This document shows, one piece after another, positions 17,599 through 26,498 of a stretch of DNA of 36,578 nt. The translations under genes were made by a program, and so were the position numbers. Below the pieces are notes generated by a model. That model saw nothing but the letters and a program-made list of their open reading frames with translations, was not told the origin of the DNA and ran no database searches. This DNA is from Marine Group III euryarchaeote CG-Epi1 (lineage in GTDB: Archaea; Thermoplasmatota; Poseidoniia; MGIII; CG-Epi1): assembly GCA_001875345.1 (NCBI GenBank), contig MIZA01000005.1, positions 1-36,578 of the forward strand, read 5' to 3'. Every line of letters starts with the position of its first letter. Position 1 is the first letter of the stretch.

Positions 17599-20500
17599 TT
17601 ATTCTTCTTCTCTTCTTAGAGAAGCACCAGCTGCTGCAATTAGTGCTGCTACTGACATACCAACTATTCCAAGTGCGAAAGATGGAGTAGATGACTTGTC
17701 TTTAACAACTGCAATCTGTCCAAATGCATCATTGTCGTCTTTTTGGTTCAAGTATTCGTCTTGTTTCTTGTAACCATTGTCAACATCTTGTTGCTCTGGA
17801 TCTGGATTAATCATTGCGTATAACTCAACATTTGAGAAATCCTGAGTTGTTTCACCTGGTATGAATGCTTCTTCCCAAACTGCTGTTATTGGGTACCATG
17901 TCTGATAGATTCCTTGTGACTCAAGAACTGGTTTTGGTGCCATTACTGGTTCTGTAGTTGAAGCTACTCTAGTCATACGTTTTACACCGTCTGGTGTGTT
18001 GTATGCATCTCCAGTTGAATCAATTACGTAGACCACCATTAAGACATCGGAAGCGTAGTTTCCTTCGTTCCATGCCTTCACAGTTATTGCTAATGAATCG
18101 CCTTCAAGAACTCCTGCTCTGTCGTATGACATATCACCTAGAACAAATTGTGATGGCTTAATGAACAAGGTTGCCGAAGTTGGCTCTCTCATTTCTTCAT
18201 CACTACCTGTGTCAGTAGGATCCATTTTCACATCGAACTTGCGGTTTCCTGCAGGTTCACCTTTCTCAGAGTCAAAGTCTGGAGCTAAGAATCTTACAGT
18301 AATTAATGCTTCATCATCTGGAGCCATTTCTACTCCATATGTGTAAGTTCCATTACCGTCTGATGTTGAAGTTACATCATTATCTTCTACTCCATTAACT
18401 AACACTTGTACAGTTATTGTGAATGCAGCTCCCATGTAGTCCTTACCTTGTGCGACCAAAGAAGGAGTGAATTGGAACTCATTATCTTCTGTACCTATGT
18501 TCTTAGCGAAATAATCCATTTCTACTGCTAAACTTGGGAATATCTCATAAGTTAGCTTATTTGGATTATCTTTAGCAAAGAAGAAACCTGTATCTTGCGT
18601 TCTCACAACTTGTACGTTTCCAATCTCAGCTGTACCTTCTACACCACGTGCTCTGAAGACAAATGCATAGGAATTATCTTCTTCTGGATCATATGCTAAA
18701 CTGTTGTAACCCAATTTATTAGAATCTAAGTAGATGTAATATGGGTTCCAGCCGCTATCTCCAGTTAAAGAATCTCCGACTACTGAATGGTCTGAACCAT
18801 CCATTATCGTGAATCCATTAGCTCCCCAAAGAGCTAGTGTTCCTGCATCATCTATGTCTGAGCCTTTCTTTTGTGCATATACAGATATTGCACTGTCATC
18901 GGAAAGATCATACTTAGCCCAGAAGAACAAGTATGATTCTGCAGACCAGACATTGATGTAGTTTGTTCTTGCTTGCTCATCTGCACTATTGTCAGATGTT
19001 ACTGTTATTGTACCTTCCATCATTGGATGGTATTTACAGTAGTAAGTGAACACTCCTATTTCATTGAAGGTTAATTCAAAGGAACTACCTGGTGCGATAT
19101 CGAATGAATCGAACTCTGATGCTTTATCAGTTACAGTGTGGGTCATGGTATCTGAATTAGTCCATTTCACAGTTGTTCCAATTTGGACTGTAGGTGATTC
19201 AGGGACAAATCCTGTTCCTTGACCTGCAATGTCTATGTCTAACGTTCCTGTTGCAACGCCTGTTTCATCCCAAGCGACTCCAAGAGCACCAGCACCAACA
19301 TCTGATGGAACATCTGAAGCTGCGCCCCAGTTAGATCCGCCTGCTAGCATTGGTGAACCCATGTCAGCTCCAAGACCTACTAACAGCATATGATTTGCAT
19401 CATTGTTTGCTGAGAATAAATCGGCTAACATGTCTCCGTTAGAATCTGCAACCATTACACCTGCTGTGTACATACCTGCATTAGACATACCTGGGAAATC
19501 GAAACTAATTGTTGGAGTAGATTCTCCAGCAAATGTATTTCCGTTTTCATCATAATATGCCATGTCTAAGTTACCTAGTGAGCTGGATGAAGACCATAGC
19601 TCGTTACCGCTCATATCGTTAACATATGCGTATGCATAAGCTTCAGACATTGCGCCACCGGCACCTAGGTCTCCTTTACCTTGGTTCATAAACGAGGTAG
19701 TTATTGTACTGGATTCACCGACTTCTAATGTGTAAGGTACAGATGAACTAGTTTGTTTCAAATCGAAACCAAGTCCGTAGATACCAACATTATCGATACT
19801 CCAAGTACTTCCCCAGTTAGGGAAAGCTCCACCGTATCTGAATCTTAGTCTTACATTGTCGAAACCTTCGCCAGTGTAATCATTCAAACTACATTGTGTT
19901 TCTACCATACTATTACCTGCTGAAGAAGATGCAACGAAAGCTTGCTGACCTCTTAGTGGGTTACCATAGTACGCATAGTTGTAAACAGATCCGCCATATC
20001 CTTGACCTGATGTGACAGGTAAGGCTGACCAAGTGCTTCCACCATTAGTACTAATTTCTACTCTACCACCATCGTAGTAATAGTTGAAGTTTCCAATGCT
20101 TGCGTAGAACGAGAATACATGATCAAACACTAATTTTGCTGAAGTAGCTTGTGAAAGATCAATTACTGGTGACATTAGACTTACATCATCTCCATTGTAT
20201 GAAGAACCATATGCATCAGGTCCAACCCACCATACTGGTGAATCTGGGGAACTTGATGTTGAATCTGTTCTCCATTGATGTCCGTCTTCAGGACCTCCGT
20301 CTTTAGCTGACGTCCAATCATCTTCGTAATACCTTCTATTCAATTCATCATTCTTGTTAGAGGTTGCATCTGCATCTGCTGTTGTTCCGGCTATGGTAAA
20401 CATAGTCTCACGTGTTGCAGCTGCAGTGTTATCTCCTGCGAAATCATCTCCTGCTGAAGGATCTGATCCAATCCAAGAAGTGAACTCTATTTTGTATTCA

Positions 20501-23500
20501 CCTGGAACTTGGAAGTGGTAATCTTTTGAATATTCGAATTTTTCACCACTAACAAATGGTCCTGCAGCTCCAGAAATTGCTACAATTTCTTCAAAGGCTA
20601 CAGACTCCATACCAGTTCCTGTAAATGCTAATGAATCAATGTACCAGTGCTCTCCATCACCTGGATACTGATATCTGTACATTCCAACTTGGAACTTGAG
20701 TTTGACTTCTGTTTCGCCAACGTAGTCAGCCATGTCGAATACTGTTTCAATGTACTTGTCTTCATTATCTGAAGCTGTTCCACTTACTCCTGAACAGTCA
20801 CCACAGTGAACGAATCCAGCTTGGTTGTACAATGGATTTGCATAGTATGCATAGTTGTACATTGTTCCTGGATATCCACCTTCAGGTGTGAATAATTCCC
20901 AATTATCTCCATCATCTGTAGAAATCAAGACTTGTCCACCATTGTATGCAGTACTCATGCCTGAATAATAATCGAAATTGTATCTATGTTTCAAGGTTAA
21001 TTTCAAATCACTTTCAGCGTCTGCAAAGTTCAAGGTAGGTGTAGTAGTTTCTGTACTTCCACCACTGTAGTACATCTCGAATTCTCCATCCTCTGGACCT
21101 AATGCGGTTGTATCGTCATCAGCGACAATTGTGAAACCTGCTGGACTTCCCCAGGAAGAACATGTTCCGTATGTAGTGTTACATACTTTATCAGTCATAC
21201 TCCAACCAGCTGCTGCAGCTTCTGAAACAGAGGTATACTCTATGTCATCACTAGTGTCGTAGGTTGCAAGACCCATAGGACCTAATTGCAATCTTACTTT
21301 AGCCGCTCCAGCTGTTTGGTTATTGATTCCTGCATTAATGACTGTAGTAGATAGTGCAACAGTATCATCAATTCCAATTGGATCTGGAAGCTCTAGAGCA
21401 CTTACTCCTACGTTATCGTTGTAGACAAGACCTGTGACTGCAAAGTCATCAACTCTCAAGAATGAGTTATAGAAACCATAGTTCTTATTCAAATTACCCC
21501 ATCCTGCAACCCACCTGAACTTAATATCGTCTTGACCAGTATATGCGTCAAGATTGAATTTTACATCAATATATTTATTTGAATCTGGTGAACTAGTGAA
21601 ACCTGTACTAGATCCATAATATGTGTATCCTGGTTGACCGCGCAATGGGTTTCCGTAGTATGCGTAATTATAGATGTTATTTGGATAACCGCCAATAGGT
21701 GTTATCATAGACCAAGTACTTCCACCATCGTCTGATATTTGTGCTTGATATCCATCATATGTATAATATGCGTAGTATGATATTTTCATCTGAGCTTCAG
21801 CTTCAACTGGAAGACCTAAATCTAAAGCCGGTGTGGAAATGTATGTATCAGAAGGTGTTGGATTCGAATTTCTGTAACCACTGTCCATCGAATTTGCACC
21901 ACTTGATGCAGTTATTGAACGAACTGCCCAATCACTAGTTCCGTATTGAACTTTTCCAGAAGTCCAGCCTTGATCTGCACCTTCAAAGTCATCTGAAAAG
22001 ATAACATATTTTACTTCTCTAAAGACAACTACACGTTGATTTGTTTTGTCTTCATCGTTATCATTTCCTGGAACATTAATAGATATTCCTACTGTATCGC
22101 CAACCTGCAATCCTTCTGCGCTAGGCTTGAATTTATTTGTTGCAAAGAAACTTACTGATTCTGATGCTTTGAAATCAAGAGAATCTATAGTTTGAGTTTC
22201 TGTTGCAAAAGTTTCATCTGCTTCTAGAGCTGTGAAAGACACATCATCTACTCTGAAGAATGCATTGTAGTATGACATTGAATATGTATTATATCCGACA
22301 ACGAAACGAAGACGTACATCATCATATCCTGTGTATTCATCTAAAGTTGCAGTAGTCTCTTTCCAGTTTTCTGTATTAGAATAAGAGGAATATCGACCAT
22401 CTGTATCATAGTAAGTCCATGCATCTCTTGAAGTTACCAATGGGTTACCCCATGTTGTGTAGGTAGTTCCATAATATTTCTTACCTGATAATTTATCATT
22501 ACTGATGTATTCCCAGTTATTTCCACCATCTGTTGAAACTTCTAAGTAAGCTCCTTCGTATCTGAAGTAGAAATTATACGAGATTTTGAAAGACATCTCT
22601 AATCCTACTGCGTCACTAAGATCCATTGCTGGAGAGCTCAATGCTGCAAGATATGTTGGTGCTGGACCAATTGTAGTAGTAGCTGTACCTGAAGTACTTC
22701 CAGATTCAAAGTAATATACTGCATCTTGATAATTCAAGAAATTATAGTAACTGTATGCATAATTACTAGACACGTAAATGTCTTCCGAATCAGTTATTGC
22801 AAGAGAACCTTTGTAAGTTCCTTGTGTGAACGAAGAAATAACTGTTGTTATACTACTCAAAGAGTTGGTAGGCATTTTCTTGATACCTCCATACCATGAT
22901 GAGTAATAGTATCCCATTATGTATGCGTAGTTATCATGAACTTCCATACTGATTGGATACCTGGCTCCAGTGTAAACTTGAGTGTAACAAGAGGAACTTG
23001 CACAGTAACTACCGTCTGTAGCTCTGTCGTACGCTCTCATTCGGCCATTATATTCTCTGTATGAAATGTAAACATCTCCTGTATTTTCATCTGCATCAAT
23101 ATCTTGTGAATAGTAGTATGATGATACTCCACTACCATAACTAATTGATTTTCCGTTAGTTGCTAAGTTAGATGTAGAGAAACCTACAATCTTACGGTAT
23201 GTACTACTTGATGATGTCTGAAGAAGGAATAATTCGTCTGCATCTTCATAAATAGTTAATGCTGTACCATATCTTCCTGCAGTTGAACAAGAACCTACCA
23301 TTTCACCGTCGTCTCTATCCCATTTACATATGCGTGTTGTTGAGGAATAAGTACTGGATGCTCTTGCCAATGTATAATAATAATCTTCATCAGAAGTTAC
23401 ATCAAGAACATTTCGTAAGTTTGTTAGGTCAGGTCCAAGTATAGTTGTTACTGAATTATCTGTAGTATCAATTTTCTTAACTGAGTTAGATCCATCATCT

Positions 23501-24723
23501 GCTACGATTATATCTGTTCCATCGTAGTGAATTCTTTGATTATCGCTGAACAATCCGCTGAAAGTTGTTGATTTACGTCCTGAAGACCATGAACCATCGT
23601 CAGTTCCTTCTTCACCATAGTTGTAATTTCCAACACCATCATTCAGTGCTTGAGTCCACTTACTTGAAGCTCCATCAATACCGGAGTGAGTCCACCCTTC
23701 AGCATCGGATCTGTCGTTGAAATCATATTCAGTCGTTGATTCTTTAACTGAAAAAATGCTAGCTGAAACATCCACGTCGGTTTCTGGTACTGGCGTACAA
23801 GATCCTGCTGTGTCACAGTTAACACCGTTATTCATTACAGTTGCACCTAAGATATTGTTTTCAGCCAATGACATTGGTTCAGGAATTGTTGTTGCTGACA
23901 ACTTCAAGTCATTCCTCTTTGGAGGTGGTGGTAAAAACTCTACTACAGTTTGATCTGCAATAGTGGTAGAAGGCGTAGATCTGTATTTGTATTGAATACC
24001 ATATTGAGTGCCGCCATTTAGTCCTTGAATACCTGCAGTCAGATATTCGTTATCATAAGGAGAACCACCGGTTGCATCCTTATACTGTAAAGTAATAGCA
24101 TTTGAACCTTCACTCAAAATAATTTGCCAAGTGAGCGTATTGGTTGCCCAGGCACTTCCACTATTACAGTATGAACTGCCATCTCTAGCGCTCCAGTATA
24201 CTTGGTCTTGCATTTGTATAATTAATTGTCTAGATCCTTCATCTCCTACTGTTTCATAATAAACTCCAGAGTTAGGATTTCTAGATGTACAAAAACCTCC
24301 GTCAAACCATCCTGCAATAACTGAGTCTGGCTGAAGTTGTGTTGAAGGAATTGAGTAAGGTGTCCATCTGTTAGCAACAACGCCTCCAAATGAAATATAT
24401 CCATTATCTCCTCCATTGTAGAACTTGTCATACGAGGTTTCATAAAATTCAAAATCGAACCCGATGTTAAATGGACCTTGTGATCCATCTGTTGTACTGC
24501 CAAGTAGCTTTGTTCCACTACTTACAATATCTGTCCAAGCATAAGCTGGACCATCAGATTCTGCTGAATCTTTAAAAGTATAACCGTAGCTATCGCTTCC
24601 GGTTCTTGCCGATGCCTCTGGTGCAAACAGTACGAACGTACTGGTGACCATAGTCACGACGACTACAACAGCCATTAGGGTTGCAGCCCAATCTCTCTTT
24701 TCTATTTTATAGGTTTCTTGCAT
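17599..24723 (-). CDS. Giant secreted surface protein (2374 aa): signal peptide, repeated InhA/MAM-like domains, nested beta-propeller-like segment, cupredoxin domain, PSF C-terminal sorting signal
   Basis: N-terminal hydrophobic stretch LMAVVVVVTMVTSTFVLFAPEASA; repeated '(YNYAYYGNPLRGQ)' modules; GFVPESPTVQIGTTVKWTN..THTV..YYCKYHPMMEGTITV; C-terminus STPSFALGIVGMSVAALIAAAGASLRREEE. Confidence 0.93.
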   Translation of the reverse strand: MQETYKIEKRDWAATLMAVVVVVTMVTSTFVLFAPEASARTGSDSYGYTFKDSAESDGPAYAWTDIVSSGTKLLGSTTDGSQGPFNIGFDFEFYETSYDKFYNGGDNGYISFGGVVANRWTPYSIPSTQLQPDSVIAGWFDGGFCTSRNPNSGVYYETVGDEGSRQLIIQMQDQVYWSARDGSSYCNSGSAWATNTLTWQIILSEGSNAITLQYKDATGGSPYDNEYLTAGIQGLNGGTQYGIQYKYRSTPSTTIADQTVVEFLPPPPKRNDLKLSATTIPEPMSLAENNILGATVMNNGVNCDTAGSCTPVPETDVDVSASIFSVKESTTEYDFNDRSDAEGWTHSGIDGASSKWTQALNDGVGNYNYGEEGTDDGSWSSGRKSTTFSGLFSDNQRIHYDGTDIIVADDGSNSVKKIDTTDNSVTTILGPDLTNLRNVLDVTSDEDYYYTLARASSTYSSTTRICKWDRDDGEMVGSCSTAGRYGTALTIYEDADELFLLQTSSSSTYRKIVGFSTSNLATNGKSISYGSGVSSYYYSQDIDADENTGDVYISYREYNGRMRAYDRATDGSYCASSSCYTQVYTGARYPISMEVHDNYAYIMGYYYSSWYGGIKKMPTNSLSSITTVISSFTQGTYKGSLAITDSEDIYVSSNYAYSYYNFLNYQDAVYYFESGSTSGTATTTIGPAPTYLAALSSPAMDLSDAVGLEMSFKISYNFYFRYEGAYLEVSTDGGNNWEYISNDKLSGKKYYGTTYTTWGNPLVTSRDAWTYYDTDGRYSSYSNTENWKETTATLDEYTGYDDVRLRFVVGYNTYSMSYYNAFFRVDDVSFTALEADETFATETQTIDSLDFKASESVSFFATNKFKPSAEGLQVGDTVGISINVPGNDNDEDKTNQRVVVFREVKYVIFSDDFEGADQGWTSGKVQYGTSDWAVRSITASSGANSMDSGYRNSNPTPSDTYISTPALDLGLPVEAEAQMKISYYAYYTYDGYQAQISDDGGSTWSMITPIGGYPNNIYNYAYYGNPLRGQPGYTYYGSSTGFTSSPDSNKYIDVKFNLDAYTGQDDIKFRWVAGWGNLNKNYGFYNSFLRVDDFAVTGLVYNDNVGVSALELPDPIGIDDTVALSTTVINAGINNQTAGAAKVRLQLGPMGLATYDTSDDIEYTSVSEAAAAGWSMTDKVCNTTYGTCSSWGSPAGFTIVADDDTTALGPEDGEFEMYYSGGSTETTTPTLNFADAESDLKLTLKHRYNFDYYSGMSTAYNGGQVLISTDDGDNWELFTPEGGYPGTMYNYAYYANPLYNQAGFVHCGDCSGVSGTASDNEDKYIETVFDMADYVGETEVKLKFQVGMYRYQYPGDGEHWYIDSLAFTGTGMESVAFEEIVAISGAAGPFVSGEKFEYSKDYHFQVPGEYKIEFTSWIGSDPSAGDDFAGDNTAAATRETMFTIAGTTADADATSNKNDELNRRYYEDDWTSAKDGGPEDGHQWRTDSTSSSPDSPVWWVGPDAYGSSYNGDDVSLMSPVIDLSQATSAKLVFDHVFSFYASIGNFNYYYDGGRVEISTNGGSTWSALPVTSGQGYGGSVYNYAYYGNPLRGQQAFVASSSAGNSMVETQCSLNDYTGEGFDNVRLRFRYGGAFPNWGSTWSIDNVGIYGLGFDLKQTSSSVPYTLEVGESSTITTSFMNQGKGDLGAGGAMSEAYAYAYVNDMSGNELWSSSSSLGNLDMAYYDENGNTFAGESTPTISFDFPGMSNAGMYTAGVMVADSNGDMLADLFSANNDANHMLLVGLGADMGSPMLAGGSNWGAASDVPSDVGAGALGVAWDETGVATGTLDIDIAGQGTGFVPESPTVQIGTTVKWTNSDTMTHTVTDKASEFDSFDIAPGSSFELTFNEIGVFTYYCKYHPMMEGTITVTSDNSADEQARTNYINVWSAESYLFFWAKYDLSDDSAISVYAQKKGSDIDDAGTLALWGANGFTIMDGSDHSVVGDSLTGDSGWNPYYIYLDSNKLGYNSLAYDPEEDNSYAFVFRARGVEGTAEIGNVQVVRTQDTGFFFAKDNPNKLTYEIFPSLAVEMDYFAKNIGTEDNEFQFTPSLVAQGKDYMGAAFTITVQVLVNGVEDNDVTSTSDGNGTYTYGVEMAPDDEALITVRFLAPDFDSEKGEPAGNRKFDVKMDPTDTGSDEEMREPTSATLFIKPSQFVLGDMSYDRAGVLEGDSLAITVKAWNEGNYASDVLMVVYVIDSTGDAYNTPDGVKRMTRVASTTEPVMAPKPVLESQGIYQTWYPITAVWEEAFIPGETTQDFSNVELYAMINPDPEQQDVDNGYKKQDEYLNQKDDNDAFGQIAVVKDKSSTPSFALGIVGMSVAALIAAAGASLRREEE

Positions 24724-24743
24724 ATGTACACACCTTGGTTGAG

Positions 24744-24777
24744 TCCTTAAATCAACAGGTTTTAGCCCGTTGAAGGA
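24744..24777 (-). promoter_or_regulatory. Predicted 5'UTR stem-loop of the giant surface-protein mRNA
   Basis: Minus-strand RNA UCCUU-CAACGGG-CUAAAA-CCUGUUG-AUUU-AAGGA. 12 bp (one G.U) with a 4-nt bulge. Lies about 25 nt downstream of a TATA-like TTTATAATATAT. Confidence 0.55.
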
Positions 24778-24793
24778 TTACATACATGACGCC

Positions 24794-24805
24794 AATATAT
24801 TATAA
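24794..24805 (-). promoter_or_regulatory. TATA-like element for the giant surface-protein gene
   Basis: Plus strand ...aatatattataaagg...; reads CCTTTATAATATATT on the minus strand, about 75 bp upstream of the ATG. Confidence 0.5.
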
Positions 24806-24873
24806 AGGTTGGCATTTATTTTTTTAAAAGAAAAAATGAGAAGCTATTTTAAGGGTAAAATTCTATTCAATTT

Positions 24874-25410
24874 ATGCTTATCGGTGTATTAGCTCTTCAA
24901 GGTGCAGTTTCGGAACATTGCGCAGCTTTGGATTCACTAAATATTAGTAATAAGGAAGTAAGAAATACTGAAGACATAAGAGACATTGATGGCTTAATTA
25001 TGCCTGGTGGTGAATCTACTACGCTGCGCAAGTTACTTGTTAATGCTAATCTTTGGGATTTCATAATGAAGAGTGATGTACCAATCATGGGAACTTGTGC
25101 TGGAGCCATACTATTAGGTAAAAGCGATGATATTACATTTGAAAAAATGGATTATGTTATTGATCGAAATTTTTACGGAAGACAGATAGATTCATTTGAA
25201 GAAAAATTGGAAATTGAAGATTATCCAAATTTTAGAGGCGTTTTCATCAGAGCTCCAGCAATAACGAAAGTAGGAAATTCGAAACCTATTGCATTTTGCA
25301 AAGGTGAAATAGTAGCATGTACAGATAGAAAAAATATGGCATTAACATTTCATCCTGAACTGACTAATGACACCTATTTTCACGAATTGTGGCTAAGAGG
25401 ACTGCAATGA
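24874..25410 (+). CDS. pdxT: Pyridoxal 5'-phosphate synthase glutaminase subunit PdxT
   Basis: IGVLALQGAVSEHCAAL, LIMPGGESTTLRKLL, MGTCAGAILLG, VFIRAPAI, ALTFHPELT motifs. Confidence 0.95.
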   Translation: MLIGVLALQGAVSEHCAALDSLNISNKEVRNTEDIRDIDGLIMPGGESTTLRKLLVNANLWDFIMKSDVPIMGTCAGAILLGKSDDITFEKMDYVIDRNFYGRQIDSFEEKLEIEDYPNFRGVFIRAPAITKVGNSKPIAFCKGEIVACTDRKNMALTFHPELTNDTYFHELWLRGLQ

Positions 25411-25745
25411 AAGACCCGAAAGGTAGAAAAGTAGTTGGTTTTGATAAGCACGTATTTGTTTGTGAAAATAAACGAGATAGTGGACATCCAAGAGAGTGCT
25501 GTTACAGAAAAAGTAAAGATGACATAAAAACATTATTCAAAAAGGAATTAGAGTATTATGCAAAAGAAAACATTAGAATAAATTCTGCTGGGTGTTTAGA
25601 CTTTTGTGAGCAGGGACCAACTATCGTAATTTACCCTGAAGGCGTTTGGTATTCTGTTATGAATCCAGAGAAAGACATTCCTGAAATAGTAAAGGAACAT
25701 TTAATCGATGGAAATGTTGTTAAAAGATGTTTAATTGAACTGTAA
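25407..25745 (+). CDS. Thioredoxin-like [2Fe-2S] ferredoxin family protein
   Basis: HVFVCENKRDSGHPRECC ... NSAGCLDFCEQGPTIVIYPEGVWY pattern. ATG at 25407 overlaps the pdxT stop (ATGA); the track uses an upstream GTG. Confidence 0.85.
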   Translation: MKDPKGRKVVGFDKHVFVCENKRDSGHPRECCYRKSKDDIKTLFKKELEYYAKENIRINSAGCLDFCEQGPTIVIYPEGVWYSVMNPEKDIPEIVKEHLIDGNVVKRCLIEL

Positions 25746-25832
25746 TGGTGCGGGGGGAGGGATTCGAACCCACGTACCACTAAGGATCGGATTTTGAGCC
25801 CGACGCAATTGGCCAGACTATGCGACCCCCGC
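25746..25832 (-). tRNA. tRNA-Leu (CAA), 3' CCA encoded
   Basis: Acceptor GCGGGGG/CCCCCGC; anticodon arm TCGGG-CTCAAAA-TCCGA; T-loop TTCGAAT; class II variable region; T-stem GTGGG/CCCTC contains one T.T mismatch. Confidence 0.85.
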
Positions 25833-25884
25833 ACATATTTTCCACCAACGTAGCTCTATTTTAGGTACGCGGTATTCAAACTAA

Positions 25885-26496
25885 ATGAATATGCTTGCTG
25901 AGTGGGATAAAGCAGTGACAGATTTAAGTAAAAATGATGACATTATTGCAAAAATTATTACTGATTATCCTAAAGAAAGAATGGAAATGAAAAATGACAC
26001 CTTGCACACACTAGTGAGGTCGGTTGTAGGGCAACAAATTTCAGTAAGGGCTGCAGATGCAATTTGGAACAGACTCGATGAAGCATGCAATAATTCAATA
26101 ACAGAGAATAACCTCCTAGAATTGAGCATTGAGGACATGCGAAAAACCGGGCTTTCCAACACTAAATCGAATTATATAATAAATATTGTAAATGCTAACT
26201 TATCTGAATTAGATTGGGAAGATATGAGCGATGAGGAAGTAAGTAATGAATTGTGTAAAATTAAAGGAATTGGCCCTTGGACTGCAGATATGTTTCTCAT
26301 TTTTAGATTGGGGCGAACTAATGTTTTACCACTCGGAGACATTGGATTAGTTAATGCAATTAACCTACATTATAATAACAAAGAAAAACTTAGCAAAGAA
26401 GAATTAATGAAATTCAAGGAAAAGTGGAGCCCATGGTGCTCTATAGCAACTTGGTATATGTGGAGAAGTTTAGATCCTGTACCTGTTGAATACTGA
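25885..26496 (+). CDS. HhH-GPD DNA glycosylase, AlkA-like (3-methyladenine DNA glycosylase)
   Basis: LVRSVVGQQISVRAADAIWNRL; helix-hairpin-helix ELCKIKGIGPWTADMFLIFRLGRTNVLPLGDIGL. Confidence 0.9.
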   Translation: MNMLAEWDKAVTDLSKNDDIIAKIITDYPKERMEMKNDTLHTLVRSVVGQQISVRAADAIWNRLDEACNNSITENNLLELSIEDMRKTGLSNTKSNYIINIVNANLSELDWEDMSDEEVSNELCKIKGIGPWTADMFLIFRLGRTNVLPLGDIGLVNAINLHYNNKEKLSKEELMKFKEKWSPWCSIATWYMWRSLDPVPVEY

Positions 26497-26498
26497 AT

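Noticed and set aside
19790-22570. Periodic DNA repeats considered as a CRISPR or satellite array
   Set aside because: Spacing is ~600-700 bp, copies are diverged and in frame, and they encode repeated protein modules.
23643-24518. Several short ORFs (23643..23825 -, 23717..23953 +, 24246..24518 -)
   Set aside because: Alternative frames or antisense within the 7.1-kb giant surface-protein gene; no domain support.
24874-25410. Glutamine amidotransferase considered as the missing PurQ for purS-purL
   Set aside because: Sequence motifs (MLIGVLALQGAVSEH, MPGGESTTLRKL) are those of PdxT; PurQ is not visible in this window.
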